This document shows positions 33,725 to 44,316 of a stretch of 64,000 nucleotides of DNA, piece by piece. Position 1 is the first letter of the stretch; each line of letters starts with the position of its first letter. The DNA is from Nostoc commune NIES-4072. GTDB taxonomy: Bacteria > Cyanobacteriota > Cyanobacteriia > Cyanobacteriales > Nostocaceae. Under the pieces are notes generated by a model. The model did not search any database, was not told the DNA's origin, and saw only the letters and a list, made by a program, of their open reading frames with translations. Where the stretch lies: positions 1,024,416-1,088,415 of the forward strand of contig NZ_BDUD01000001.1 of the NCBI RefSeq assembly GCF_003113895.1, given 5' to 3'. The position numbers and the translations under genes are program-made.

Positions 33725-34447
33725 TTATTTAGATACTTCGCTCTTTTCTGGTTCTACTTGGGGCAATTCAGTGCCAACACGCTTGGAAAATCCCCAGCCT
33801 AAAATCAGGAAGATCGCAGCAATCATGATCCATTCTGGTGGAACAAAACTATCGTTCACCACTTTCAACAACAAGCGTAAACCCACCAAGGCCACAGTTA
33901 TATAGCCTGCGTCTTCTAGGTTTTCATATTCGTCTAGCCAACGGATAAACAATCCCGCCATGAATCGCAGCGTGATAATACCAATTGTTGCACCCGTCAG
34001 CACTAGCCATTTTTCTTGAGAAACTGCGATCGCAGTTGTCACGCTATCCAAAGAAAATGCCAAATCTGTAAATGCGATCACAGGTATCGCTTGCAACAAT
34101 GAATTAAAACGCGGCCCGTGATGGTGATCGTCCTTGGCTTCTTCTGAGGTAAAGTGTTGGAATACCAACCACAGCAGATAAGCAGCGCCCAATAATTCAA
34201 ATTGCCAGAATTGTTGTACCCAAGTGGCAGTGAGAATCAGGCTGATTCGCAGCACATAAGCAACGACTAAACCAAAGTTCAAAGCTCTACGCTCAAGTTC
34301 CTTGTCTTCCAACCCTTTTGCGATCGCAGCCAAGGCGATGGCATTGTCGGCAGATAACAGCGCCTCTAAAAGCACCAAGATCAGCAGAACTATTGGGGCT
34401 TCAATGCTGAAATGAAAGTCGAGGTAATCAAAAATTCGGTCTAGCAT
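33725..34447 (-). CDS. TerC family membrane protein
   Basis: A 240-residue protein with about seven membrane helices. Conserved acidic motifs inside helices, LLEALLSADNAIALAAIA and FTDLAFSLDSVTTAIAVS, are the metal-site signatures of TerC. A His-rich loop (DDHHHG) sits between them. TerC members take part in manganese or other metal homeostasis, and in plants and cyanobacteria in thylakoid membrane function. I looked for a yybP-ykoY Mn riboswitch upstream and saw none. ATG at 34447. Convergent with ndk. Confidence 0.88.
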   Translation of the reverse strand: MLDRIFDYLDFHFSIEAPIVLLILVLLEALLSADNAIALAAIAKGLEDKELERRALNFGLVVAYVLRISLILTATWVQQFWQFELLGAAYLLWLVFQHFTSEEAKDDHHHGPRFNSLLQAIPVIAFTDLAFSLDSVTTAIAVSQEKWLVLTGATIGIITLRFMAGLFIRWLDEYENLEDAGYITVALVGLRLLLKVVNDSFVPPEWIMIAAIFLILGWGFSKRVGTELPQVEPEKSEVSK

Positions 34448-34785
34448 TCCGGGTTTCTCAAGCAGAAAAAATTAAAATTTGACAAGAACAGAGATTTATA
34501 TATTAAAAATCGCAATAAATTGCCACTCTAATCCAGCTTAACGTGCTTGTGCTGGATTTTGAAGAGGATTGAATGTGTGTGATCGTAATATGAGTGGGGT
34601 AATTTGCGTATAAGTCAATACACCCAAAGTTTTAACATCTAGTGAATGCGATCGCAATGGACTACTGTAAGTTCGCATCTAAAATTAGAATATAAGAACA
34701 AAAATTCGGATGGCTATGATCGCCATTTTTAAGATCGGTATCTTTAAAGGCTAACTGGATCTTAAATAGATTACTCTAGAAGTTC
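34448..34785. other. Spacer between TerC and NurA genes with one stem-loop
   Basis: AATCCAGC (34530-34537) and GCTGGATT (34550-34557) form a stem-loop with 12-base loop, possibly the terminator of the NurA gene read from the minus strand or part of the TerC leader. Otherwise AT-rich with one HIP1 octamer at 34650. Confidence 0.45.
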
Positions 34786-35961
34786 CTAAGCAATACTGCC
34801 GCGCTTTCTGGCTTCTTTGTAGGAAGTTCCCACATTTTTCAAACCAGCTTTAATCATTTGTTGTTCGAGGAGGGCAAAGAAACGCGTTCTATCGCCACCT
34901 TTAACTACTGCTTGATTATGGGCTTCTGCGATCGCTACTGGGTAGCCATATCCTTTTTGGACTTGTGCTAGCATTAGCCCCAATGCTTGGTCTAATATAG
35001 TTACATTCTCTGCTACCCATGCTGGAACTTCGATCCGAGCGATTTCGGTACCAACGTGGACATAGCAAAAGTAAATGATTTGATCTCCGTAGAGTTCGAT
35101 AATTGGGGAATTACTGCGCCACAGGGTACTGCGTTGTCCTGGTTTGAGTCGGGTTGCCCAAACAGAAGTATCTCGCAACTGTTCAAAAATTTTACAAGCT
35201 ACTTTTTCTAACTGATTTGGGCAATAAGTTTTACAGTCTGGTACTGGATGAGGACAAGCTAACAACCGTAAAAAGTTCATTGTTTCGATGCTGCGAGAGG
35301 CGCTAAGATAGCCCATCAACGGAATTTGAGCATCACGCATCTGCTGCCAAGCTTCCAGGATTGGGGGTAAAATGCGATCGCGTGCATCCATTGGTAATTG
35401 TTCTAAGAACCAGTAAATTAAGGAACCATCTACCATCGCCAATGCTGGTGCTTCCCCTTTCGCTGCACATGCAAGTTCTGCTAATACCGTTGTTTCTGAA
35501 GCAGTGCGGCGAAAACTCATCCATTCTTCGGTTCTAATTCCCCACTGCCGAGACATGTATAAATCCTCTGGACGGTAAAATACCTCTGGCAAACTATCAA
35601 GTAATGGATGGCGATTTTGCCCGTAGTGTAATACGACTCTGCCGATATTTAGGAGATAACAATAAGCAATTTCGTGATGGTTGGGGGCAATTTGGGAACC
35701 ATCGGTAGCGATGACAGTATGTATCTTGGGGGGAACTGGGATATCAATGCAGGTTTCTAACGGCTCAATTGGGGTAGCATTAGCAAAGAGAATGCGATCG
35801 CGCCATTTTTCCTGGCGATCAATTAAATCTTGTTGAGACTCGTAAGCATTTTTTAGATGTTGTTGCGCCAATTCTAAACGCTGACGACTGGCAACAGCTT
35901 CTAAAGTAAGATGCTGACTTAAACCCTGCATTTGTCGCGCTAGTTTTGTAAGGTCAAGCAT
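34786..35961 (-). CDS. NurA domain-containing protein
   Basis: A 391-residue protein with the NurA nuclease fold: TVIATDGSQIAPNHHEIAYC near residue 85 supplies the first metal-binding Asp, and LAMVDGSLIYWFLEQLP near residue 180 the second. An N-terminal coiled region of about 70 residues precedes it. In archaea NurA works with HerA in DNA end resection; in cyanobacteria the NurA-domain protein is widespread and no herA gene is visible here, so the partner is unknown. ATG at 35961. Confidence 0.8.
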   Translation of the reverse strand: MLDLTKLARQMQGLSQHLTLEAVASRQRLELAQQHLKNAYESQQDLIDRQEKWRDRILFANATPIEPLETCIDIPVPPKIHTVIATDGSQIAPNHHEIAYCYLLNIGRVVLHYGQNRHPLLDSLPEVFYRPEDLYMSRQWGIRTEEWMSFRRTASETTVLAELACAAKGEAPALAMVDGSLIYWFLEQLPMDARDRILPPILEAWQQMRDAQIPLMGYLSASRSIETMNFLRLLACPHPVPDCKTYCPNQLEKVACKIFEQLRDTSVWATRLKPGQRSTLWRSNSPIIELYGDQIIYFCYVHVGTEIARIEVPAWVAENVTILDQALGLMLAQVQKGYGYPVAIAEAHNQAVVKGGDRTRFFALLEQQMIKAGLKNVGTSYKEARKRGSIA

Positions 35962-36141
35962 AAAAGTAAGTGCTAAGTGAGGAGTGAATCGTTATGAGTT
36001 ATTATTTCACCTAAATCGAAAAACGTAAGCTTCTGGTTTCTAATCTTTGCTATCTATCCCATTTCGTTACCATTTGACCTCAGAATAAATTCCGAAGCTA
36101 ATAACTAAAGTTCTCTTCAAACGACTAAATAAATGATTTCA

Positions 36142-36190
36142 GTCCACTTGAGTGGACTTAGGTTATCAGCCAGGAACTTAAGTTCCTGGC
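36142..36190. repeat. Two adjacent perfect hairpins
   Basis: GTCCACTTGAGTGGAC (36142-36157) and GCCAGGAACTTAAGTTCCTGG plus C (36169-36190) are both perfect palindromes, 11 bases apart. They resemble the ends of cyanobacterial IS200/IS605-like elements or paired terminators; no transposase is adjacent. Confidence 0.7.
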
Positions 36191-36299
36191 GGGATATCGA
36201 AAAAGGCAACAAACAATTTGACTATTACAGAAATCTAGACAATGACAAGCCCTTTTAAGGTAAAGGTATCAAGAGATTATTGCAACGTATTTCATGTAT

Positions 36300-37085
36300 T
36301 TAAAGCCAAGCAGAGAAATCTTTGGAAAAGTGAGACAGTGATAACAGATGAATTCGCGGATCATTTTGGGCGGCTTCTCTTTCTGCTTGGGTATTATAAC
36401 CCCAGTCTGCGAGGAAGAGTTTCACCTCTTTAAGGTCTGCTTGTTGTTGGACTAACTGCAAAGTCTTGAGTCTATCTTCTACAAACCAGAGACTAATTGC
36501 CTTATTTTCTGCTTCCTGCTTTAAATTTCGCAAAATTTCATATTTAGGACGCTTGACTTCTTTGCCAATAATTGATTTTGCTGGTAAATTCACTCCTTCT
36601 TGTTGTAACAATTGTTGGACAAAACGCCCTTCTTTAGTTGTCACAATGTATAGATCAACTCCACTGTCAATAGTTAATTTGATTTTTTCTATTACACTTG
36701 GATAAAATCTATGTAGACTTAGCCAACCATCTAAATCTGTGGTAATCCATTCATCTCGTTGCTTATCTAGTTTCGCGCCAATTTCTTTTGCTTGCAGCTT
36801 GTCGTTTAACAAAAGTTTTGGGGCGATGCTTGCCCATTCATGAAGAATTTTATCATCAAGAATTCCATCTACCAAGGCTTTGATTAAAACGGGCATTTCC
36901 CAACCTGTTTCTATTACAGGTCGTAGGCGATAGAATCTTAAAGCTAAATCATCTGGTGGTGTGTCGTTAGCAAAAGACCAAATTTCACAGTAGGTACGCC
37001 ATGCTACCTCAAAATATTCAATTAGTCCGTCGCATATGACTCCATCAAAGTCTAGGGCTAAAATTGTGGGACTACTTGCTACCAT
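36300..37085 (-). CDS. HAD-superfamily hydrolase
   Basis: A 261-residue HAD phosphatase-like protein. Motif I ILALDFDGVICDG holds the nucleophile Asp; motif II is DLYIVTTKE (Thr); motif III lysine is in GKEVKRPKYEIL; motif IV is LWFVEDRLKTL. The helical cap between residues 25 and 130 is of the C1 type. The substrate is not known. ATG at 37085. The gene stands alone. Confidence 0.82.
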   Translation of the reverse strand: MVASSPTILALDFDGVICDGLIEYFEVAWRTYCEIWSFANDTPPDDLALRFYRLRPVIETGWEMPVLIKALVDGILDDKILHEWASIAPKLLLNDKLQAKEIGAKLDKQRDEWITTDLDGWLSLHRFYPSVIEKIKLTIDSGVDLYIVTTKEGRFVQQLLQQEGVNLPAKSIIGKEVKRPKYEILRNLKQEAENKAISLWFVEDRLKTLQLVQQQADLKEVKLFLADWGYNTQAEREAAQNDPRIHLLSLSHFSKDFSAWL

Positions 37086-37502
37086 TGTTTTGAGGATGAA
37101 ACTGCTGTTGCCAGCTTAACTGAACTAGCAATGATTTGTTGTATCACAACTGTAGGCAGAAAAAATAGTCTGGATGATTACAGGCGATCGCTTTAGCACT
37201 CCCAACCGAGTAACTTTTCATTGTATTCATGACTCCAAAGCACCTCGACCTTTTGCTTCTCAACAGTACCCCTTTGGGTACTTCGTCTAGAACTCACACT
37301 TGCAAGGAACTCAATGAAAGAGAAAACCTAATTAGTGATAATTAAAATCCCTGTACCAAAAGGTCAGGGAGAACTTCAACAGACTAATGCCAGTTTTTAA
37401 ACGCAACCCTTTACAAAGATAGGGTGTAGGGTAGCCTAGCAAACAATTTAGTTGCTGAATATTAAATCTTCTTTGTCTAGCTTGGTTATCAAAAGACACA
37501 AA
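37086..37502. other. Spacer with one hairpin, no gene seen
   Basis: AGTACCC-CTTT-GGGTACT (37265-37282) is a small perfect hairpin. No coding frame on either strand is convincing. The spacer holds the HAD-gene promoter and the 3' end of the RTX gene. Confidence 0.45.
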
Positions 37503-40340
37503 CTAAATCGTGATAAAAGTAGAAGGTTGAGCCGAAAGTATACTTGCAGTGACATTATCCAACTTCGCCAACACTTGATTATCAGAACTATTCATAATGA
37601 AGGTTTGACTTCCTTGTTGCTGTATCAACAATTGACCAAACTGGAGACTACCTGACAATGCAAGTTTGTCCTTACCTATTTCAAAGTCAGTAATGGAGTC
37701 CGTGCCCTCATCTAAAGCCAATACAAAGGTGTCAGCGCCATAGCCCCCTGTAAGTACATCTTTACCATAGCCCCCATAAAGCCAGTCATTGCCTGCGCCA
37801 CCGAATATTTGGTCATCGCCGATACCACCAAATAGTGTATCGTTACCGTTATCACCCAAAAGCCTGTCATTGCTGCTATCGCCATAGAGCAGGTCATTAC
37901 CTTCATTTCCCCAGAGAGTATCGTTTCCGTCGCCTCCGAATAGTTGGTCATTTCCTAGATTACCTACAATGTTGTCGTTACCGCCAAACCCATAAATCTT
38001 GTTAGATGGGGCATAGCCTTTTAAGTACTCAGAACTATCAGTGCCATTGAGAAGATAAATTTCAGTAGCAAGAGGGGGTTTAACTGTGCCTTTGATGGCA
38101 AAGTTAAAGGAGCTTTCCTCACTATCGTTGTTGGTCAAACTGAAACTGCCAGAATATGTTCCAGGTGTAGGTATATTTGTATTGAGTGCCACTGTTATAT
38201 TCGTCGAATCCTTGGCAGCCAAGCTATATGGACGAGTTCCTACCAAACTAAAGCCGTCGGGAAGTGTAAGATTACCTAGATTGAGCGTAGCTGTACCGAT
38301 GTTTTTGATGGTGAAAGTTTTGGTAGCGGTGCTGCCGAAAGTGACGTTGCCAAAGTCAATGGGAGTAGTGCTGCCATCTGCAATGTCAACTGTACCGTTG
38401 AGAACTTGAATTTCGGGGGCAGGAGCGGGCTGAACTTTACCCTTAATGGCAAAATCAAAGGAGCTTTCGTTAGGATCGTTATTACTCAAAATGAACCTGC
38501 CACCGTATGTTCCAGGTGTTTTTGTATTGAGTGCCACCGTTAGACTCGCCCAATTATTAACTGCCAAGGTAGCTGGAAGAGTTCCTACTAAACTAAAGCC
38601 GTCGGGGAGTTCGAGATTAGTTAGGTTGAGTGGAGCTTTACCTGTGTTCTTAATGGTAAAAGTTTGAAATACAGTGCTGCCGAAATCGGCGTCGCCAAAG
38701 TCAATGGGAGTAGTGCTGCCATCTACAATATCAACTTTGTTATTGACAACTTCAATTTCGGGAGCATTAACTTTACCACTAATAACAAAGTTAAAAGGGC
38801 TTTCGTTACTATCGTTGTTGGTTAAACTGAAGCTGCCAGTGTAGGTTGCGCCAGTGGTGGTATTTAGTGCCACTGTTATATTCGCCGAAGTTTTGGCAGC
38901 CACAGTAGATGGAAGAGTTCCTACCAAACTAAAGCCGTCGGGGAGTCTGAGATTACTCAGGTTGAGTGCAGCTATACCTGTATTCTTAATGGTAAAAGTT
39001 TTGGTCACGGTGCTGCCAGCAATCACCTCGCCAAAGTTAATGGGGGTAGTGCTGTTATCTGCAATGTCAACTGTGCCATCAAGAACTTCAATTTCGGGGC
39101 TAGGAGTCTTATTGGTAGGGGCTTCGTATGCGCCAATATCAATCAATACACTGCCGTCGCCATTGCCATCTAGGGGAGTGTTCTTTGTGATGCTATTGAA
39201 AGCATTGGAACCACCGTCGATTGCTGGACTTCCAGGTTTGAGCCTAAAGTCACCATTCGCTGCATTAACAAACAACGGGTCTTTGTTTAATATATTTCCT
39301 GATCCTGTACCTTTAAGAACTCCGTTGTAAGCAAGGTTATTGTCAAATGAATAATTACTAGAATTAGCAATAGAACTGGCAGACTCTCCAGACGCATACA
39401 TAATATTGTTAACAACCCGAACATTTTTAGCGCTGTTAATGAAAATTTCTCCGGCTGAGAGTTCAAGGGAATTTTGGTAAGTTGTATTATTCACGATGTC
39501 TACAGGGTTTTCTCCTTTGAAAATCTGAATACCTGCGCCACCATTGTTGTAAACTACGTTATTACTGATTAAGGCTTTGCCCTGGTATGCAACATTTTCA
39601 ACAGAAGCAGTGTCAAGCATTATTCCATGACCCTCTGTTACTTTTCCTGCATTAACCCAAGGAACTAATTGTTTATTATCAAAAGAGGTGTTACCTTCAA
39701 TAACTACTTTATAATCTGTTACGTTGTTATCGGAATTCCAAAGGTGAAGCATTGTAATCCCTTGGTTTCCAAAAGGTGAGTACCAAGCATTTCCAGAAAC
39801 AATATTGTTTTTTACTGTAATGTAGTCTACTTCTTCTGTTGCAATCCCGTTTCCTGGAAACTTAGAAACGTTGTTATTGCTAATTGTGATGTGATGTGAA
39901 CGTATCTTTTGGTCATCATCAATGAATGTAATGTGAATACCATTCCCAGATGTTGCTGGATTACTCAAATTATCTTTATGCTCGAGCGCATATTCTAATG
40001 TAGTTTCATCTCGTGCTCCCACGAGCTTCAGCCCATTAATGACTATATAAGAAGAGCCTGTAATTGAGATAGCATTCCAATTGTTTGTGTGTGCTTCTAA
40101 AACAGGTGTGTGTCCTGGATAAGCAGTAAATGTAATCGGCGCACTAGCAGTACCGTGCTTATCTGAAATACTCAGGATATTAGGGTAAATGTTTGTGTAA
40201 GTACCATTCATGACGTAGACAGTATCACCTGCCTGCACTAAGTCCGCAGCTTTTTGGAGGGTGCGAAATGCCTCTCCTTGTTTCAAGCCATCATTCTTAT
40301 CATCGCCTGTTCCAGAAACGTAATATGTTTTGCCAGCCAT
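37503..40340 (-). CDS. Secreted beta-helix / Ig-like / RTX protein
   Basis: A 945-residue mosaic. Residues 1-405: a right-handed parallel beta-helix (YYVSGTGDDKNDGLKQGEAF, then NGIHITF, ISNNNVSKFPGNGIATEEVD and NNVVYNNGGAGIQIF), related to DUF1565 / pectate-lyase-like sheets, ending with GDFRLKPGSPAIDGG. Residues about 410-760: three similar 110-residue Ig-like HYDIN/choice-of-anchor-D domains (TPIDFGNVTFGSTATKTFTI). Residues about 775-880: RTX calcium-binding nonapeptides (GGNDNIVGNLGNDQLFGGDG) and a C-terminal type I secretion-like end. No N-terminal signal peptide, as expected for type I secretion. The sugar substrate or adhesive role is not known. ATG at 40340. Confidence 0.88.
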   Translation of the reverse strand: MAGKTYYVSGTGDDKNDGLKQGEAFRTLQKAADLVQAGDTVYVMNGTYTNIYPNILSISDKHGTASAPITFTAYPGHTPVLEAHTNNWNAISITGSSYIVINGLKLVGARDETTLEYALEHKDNLSNPATSGNGIHITFIDDDQKIRSHHITISNNNVSKFPGNGIATEEVDYITVKNNIVSGNAWYSPFGNQGITMLHLWNSDNNVTDYKVVIEGNTSFDNKQLVPWVNAGKVTEGHGIMLDTASVENVAYQGKALISNNVVYNNGGAGIQIFKGENPVDIVNNTTYQNSLELSAGEIFINSAKNVRVVNNIMYASGESASSIANSSNYSFDNNLAYNGVLKGTGSGNILNKDPLFVNAANGDFRLKPGSPAIDGGSNAFNSITKNTPLDGNGDGSVLIDIGAYEAPTNKTPSPEIEVLDGTVDIADNSTTPINFGEVIAGSTVTKTFTIKNTGIAALNLSNLRLPDGFSLVGTLPSTVAAKTSANITVALNTTTGATYTGSFSLTNNDSNESPFNFVISGKVNAPEIEVVNNKVDIVDGSTTPIDFGDADFGSTVFQTFTIKNTGKAPLNLTNLELPDGFSLVGTLPATLAVNNWASLTVALNTKTPGTYGGRFILSNNDPNESSFDFAIKGKVQPAPAPEIQVLNGTVDIADGSTTPIDFGNVTFGSTATKTFTIKNIGTATLNLGNLTLPDGFSLVGTRPYSLAAKDSTNITVALNTNIPTPGTYSGSFSLTNNDSEESSFNFAIKGTVKPPLATEIYLLNGTDSSEYLKGYAPSNKIYGFGGNDNIVGNLGNDQLFGGDGNDTLWGNEGNDLLYGDSSNDRLLGDNGNDTLFGGIGDDQIFGGAGNDWLYGGYGKDVLTGGYGADTFVLALDEGTDSITDFEIGKDKLALSGSLQFGQLLIQQQGSQTFIMNSSDNQVLAKLDNVTASILSAQPSTFITI

Positions 40341-41164
40341 GAGACTTAACTCCTAATATTTATAAGGGGAATTGGTAGTACGTTTTCAGCAACAAACTAT
40401 GTTGCTAAGTAGTTATTTGAATGGGTCATTTATCTGGCTTTTTCAAGGCAGTCGCAGTTGTGCGATGGCGTAGGCGATCGCAACTTGAAATCGCGTTTTT
40501 TTTAGCAAAACTGTTATAAAACTGAAAATTTTTATCCTACTAACCGTTGATGGTTAAAGTAGGTATGTCAATACCGTCAATCGTCAGTGTTTTATTGAGG
40601 GTAATCGGGCAATTTGCACGCAGACAAGGCAGCGCAAAGCCAAAGACGTTTCCTGTCATCTCTGCGTTTTATTCAGTGGTCAAAGTTGAATTGGTTGAAA
40701 CTTTAGTAGGTTTACCCCTTAACTTAAAGGGAACTAATGTAACAACTTGGTCGAACTTGTTGTAAGCGGTGTAACTAAGGGTTGTGAACTCATGTATTAA
40801 AATTAACCTTTACATAGAAGATCAGAATCAGTGAATATTCGGAATATAGTTATTTTTTTTACAACAAAGCCAAAACTTTTATGGAGATGTCGTGCTGGAG
40901 TCCTGTTAATTTTCAGAGTGATATGGCAGTGGAGAGCGCTTTGTGCAAGGTTTTGATGAAGTTTCTCGAAAAATTTTTGAAGAAGAGATACCTTCTTTAC
41001 TAAACGTCCCGCTACCCCTAACAGCACTTTTAAGTCAGGTTATCGTAAATCTTTGTGGTTGCGATCGCAAAAGAAGCTGGAAAGAAGAAGGTTTTGGCCT
41101 AGTTCATCAATCTTTCTTTGAGATAGTTTGGTTTGATAATGCCAACCTACTTAATCTTCATAAT
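40341..41164. other. 0.8-kb gap upstream of the RTX gene and thiD
   Basis: Between the divergent starts of the RTX protein and thiD. It is AT-rich with a HIP1-rich segment (40448-40490). The thiD frame is open upstream to 40943, but the added residues have no thiamin-kinase character. I looked for a TPP riboswitch and found no thi-box. Confidence 0.45.
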
Positions 41165-41998
41165 ATGAACACTCAAATAAACTCCAGAATACCCGTTGCT
41201 TTGACTATTGCTGGTTCAGATAGCGGTGGCGGTGCAGGAATTCAAGCCGATTTACGTACCTTTGCTTTTCACTGTGTCCACGGTACTAGCGCTATAACCT
41301 GCATCACGGCACAAAACACTTTAGGGGTGAAAAGGGTTGATGCCATGCCAACAGAGGCTGTTGTGGCGCAAATTCAGGCAGTAGTTGAGGATATTGGCGT
41401 ACAAGCTGCCAAAACGGGAATGTTGCTGAATCAGGAAATTATCTTTGCTGTTGCCCAGCAGGTGGAAGCTTTACAAATCAATAATTTAGTAGTTGATCCG
41501 GTAATGGTTTCACGTACAGGGGCACAATTGATTGATGATGATGCTGTGAAGACTCTATGCCATGCCCTGATTCCCAAGGCGCTTATAATCACGCCGAATC
41601 GCTACGAAGCCCAGATTTTAAGCGGTTTACAAATTAATTCTTTGGAAGATATGCAAGCTGCTGCTGAAACTATTCACAAGACTTTAGGGACGAAGGCTGT
41701 TTTAGTCAAGGGCGGAGGTATGCAGGGAGATTTACGTGGTGTTGATATCTGGTTTGATGGGGACAAGTTGGAAGTTTTGACTTGCCAGCAGGTAGAGACA
41801 AAAAATACCCACGGTACTGGTTGTACACTATCGGCTGCGATCGCTGCTAATCTGGCCAAGGGACAAGGCTTGTGGCAGGCAGTGCAAGAGGCAAAGAAGT
41901 ATGTAACTACTGCACTCACTTACGCCTTAGATATTGGCGAAGGGCAAGGCCCTGTAGGACATTTCTTCCCATTGTGGGGACTGGGGACTGGGGACTAG
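41165..41998 (+). CDS. thiD: Hydroxymethylpyrimidine/phosphomethylpyrimidine kinase
   Basis: A 277-residue ribokinase-like enzyme that phosphorylates HMP and HMP-P for thiamin synthesis. VALTIAGSDSGGGAGIQADL is the N-terminal substrate motif; VVDPVMVSRTGAQLIDDDAV and the anion-hole motif KNTHGTGCTLSAAIA with catalytic Asp/Thr-Gly-Cys region are normal. ATG at 41165 puts these motifs at the usual distance. The last residues (LWGLGTGD) and stop are encoded by the first copies of a GGGACT-type tandem repeat, so the C-terminus has been remade by repeat DNA. Confidence 0.92.
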   Translation: MNTQINSRIPVALTIAGSDSGGGAGIQADLRTFAFHCVHGTSAITCITAQNTLGVKRVDAMPTEAVVAQIQAVVEDIGVQAAKTGMLLNQEIIFAVAQQVEALQINNLVVDPVMVSRTGAQLIDDDAVKTLCHALIPKALIITPNRYEAQILSGLQINSLEDMQAAAETIHKTLGTKAVLVKGGGMQGDLRGVDIWFDGDKLEVLTCQQVETKNTHGTGCTLSAAIAANLAKGQGLWQAVQEAKKYVTTALTYALDIGEGQGPVGHFFPLWGLGTGD

Positions 41999-42126
41999 GG
42001 ACTAGGGACTAGGGACTAGGGACTGGGGACTAGGGACTAGAGACTAGGGACTAGGGACTAGAGAAAAGTTTTCTTAGTACCCAATCCCCAATCCCCAATC
42101 CCCAATCCCCAATTCCCAATTCCCAA
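41976..42126. repeat. GGGACTA and CCAATCC heptamer arrays at the thiD end
   Basis: About 12 heptamers (GGGGACT, GGGACTA, GAGACTA variants) at 41976-42063 and about six CCAATCC-type heptamers at 42080-42126. The first array starts inside the thiD coding sequence. Confidence 0.88.
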
Positions 42127-42243
42127 TAAATCTTTGCTCTTTCGGCATTTTTCTATTATTCTTGGGCATAGTTTCAGGGCTGACTATCTTTGTTAGCATC
42201 TCTGTACGACCTACTTACTTTGATTTTTAATACCAAGTCCCCG

Positions 42244-42846
42244 ATGCGAACAACCATAGGTTCAGTTCACAGGAATTCGCCAACACCGACTACTCAAGCC
42301 TCCCCTCCCTCTGTACCACTTTTTGTATATAGGGAATTATCAACAGAGTTGCAAGCAACACAGGCGAAGCTACATGCACTTACCACCAAAAATCAGCAAT
42401 TAGTACAAGAAAATCAACTATTACGCCAAGAAATTACCAAAGTTGTTGAGTCTTTTTCTCATTTGCAAAAGTTTGTGGATTCCCATACTGCGCCTGGTTA
42501 TCAGCAAGTTCCTCAAACTTCTAGTGATTTTAAAAATGCCGCTAAAGTGCCAGTAACACAAGCGCGTCCACCTCAGCAGTATTGGTCGCATCCACCCGTA
42601 ACTCCCAAAACACCACCCAAAAAAAGCCGCCAAGACTTTTCTCCACCTGTAATGGAAATGAATTTTCCGATAGCAGAACCAGTTTATATAGAAGAGCAAC
42701 AAGTAAGTTATTATCCCACTACTGAGCCAGATGCCAAGGAACTTAATGGCTGGTGGTTAATTATCACCATATTGTTAATCATGCTTACTGCCTTTAGTGC
42801 TGGATATTTCGTTGTGCGTCCCTTGTTTGAACATCAGAAACGTTAG
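42244..42846 (+). CDS. Hypothetical coiled-coil protein with C-terminal membrane helix
   Basis: 200 residues from the ATG at 42244; an upstream frame start at 42190 adds 18 unlikely residues. Residues about 30-75 form a coiled coil (YRELSTELQATQAKLHALTT, then NQLLRQEITKVVESF). A proline-rich linker follows, then an acidic stretch and one membrane helix near the C-terminus (WWLIITILLIMLTAFSAGYF). The cytosolic coiled coil with a tail anchor is a layout found in several uncharacterised cyanobacterial proteins. No function can be given. Confidence 0.65.
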   Translation: MRTTIGSVHRNSPTPTTQASPPSVPLFVYRELSTELQATQAKLHALTTKNQQLVQENQLLRQEITKVVESFSHLQKFVDSHTAPGYQQVPQTSSDFKNAAKVPVTQARPPQQYWSHPPVTPKTPPKKSRQDFSPPVMEMNFPIAEPVYIEEQQVSYYPTTEPDAKELNGWWLIITILLIMLTAFSAGYFVVRPLFEHQKR

Positions 42847-43543
<697 letters not shown>

Positions 43544-43553
43544 AAAAGTTATA

Positions 43554-43578
43554 AGAGACGCGATTAATCGCGTCTGTA
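43554..43578. repeat. REP-like palindrome, copy D (after glnB)
   Basis: AGAGACGCGATTAATCGCGT followed by CTGTA, 11 bases after the glnB stop. Same unit as at 20913, 33613, 33653 and 52294. Confidence 0.85.
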
Positions 43579-43653
43579 CAGGAGTTATGATTTGTGAATC
43601 AAGACTAAATGAGTAATGATTTAGTAAAATTCATAAATCTAAACTCCCAATTC

Positions 43654-44229
43654 CTAACTCTTAATTTTCTCTAGCTGTGGAAGTAAAGCTGTAAAAGCCT
43701 TGCCTCTATGGCTAATTGACCCTTTCAGCTCCCGTGTCATCTCAGCAAAGGTCAATTGCAACTCTTGCACATAAAAAATTGGGTCGTAGCCGAAACCACC
43801 ATCACCACGCGGTGCATAGAGAATTTCGCCGCGACAAATACCTTCAGATTCTAATACGATCGCACCATCAGGACGAGCGATCGCTACTGCACAAACAAAT
43901 TGAGCTTGTCGATTTACCTCGTTGTCTAATTCTCTCAATAGCCTAGCAATGCGTTCTGAGTCGGTTTTGGCGTAACGTGCAGAATATACCCCTGGTGCGC
44001 CATTTAGAGCATCTACTTGCAAACCAGAATCATCAGCAATTGCCCAGTTTCCTGTAGCTTGAGCAATTTGTGATGCTTTCAAACAAGCATTGGCGGCAAA
44101 GGTTTCGCCTGTCTCTTCAATTTCCAAATCTTCAGGTTTGAGGGTTAATTCCCAATCAGAATTTTCCAGATAAGCTTGCATTTCCCGCAACTTACCTGGA
44201 TTTCCTGTAGCTACTACGAGTAATGTCAT
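43654..44229 (-). CDS. rdgB: RdgB/HAM1-type inosine/xanthosine triphosphate pyrophosphatase
   Basis: A 191-residue enzyme that removes non-canonical purine NTPs (ITP, dITP, XTP). VVATGNPGKLREMQAYL is the N-terminal phosphate-binding motif, WAIADDSGLQVDALNGAPGV supplies the catalytic Asp residues, and GDGGFGYDPIFYV and SHRGKAF the base-binding loop. ATG at 44229. It is followed on the same strand, after a short repeat-containing spacer, by nothing; upstream lies the phosphohexomutase on the same strand. Confidence 0.93.
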   Translation of the reverse strand: MTLLVVATGNPGKLREMQAYLENSDWELTLKPEDLEIEETGETFAANACLKASQIAQATGNWAIADDSGLQVDALNGAPGVYSARYAKTDSERIARLLRELDNEVNRQAQFVCAVAIARPDGAIVLESEGICRGEILYAPRGDGGFGYDPIFYVQELQLTFAEMTRELKGSISHRGKAFTALLPQLEKIKS

Positions 44230-44316
44230 GAATTACAAATTATTAGTTAGGAGTTAGGAGTGATAAGTTATAAGTTAATTAATTCCTAACTCTTAACTCT
44301 CAACTCCTCACTAATT

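Noticed and set aside
34448..34785. Possible yybP-ykoY manganese riboswitch upstream of terC
   Set aside because: The conserved GGGGAGUAG and CUGAU/CCCACCUAC-like elements were not found on the minus strand.
38086..39330. Plus-strand frames opposite the Ig-like domains
   Set aside because: Antisense shadows of the repeated Ig-like units of the RTX protein gene.
40547..40765. 72-residue plus-strand frame in the spacer before thiD
   Set aside because: No Shine-Dalgarno, no family features, and random-like composition.
40943..41164. In-frame N-terminal extension of thiD
   Set aside because: The extra 74 residues have no counterpart in ThiD and contain random-looking sequence; the ATG at 41165 places the motif AGSDSGGGAG correctly.
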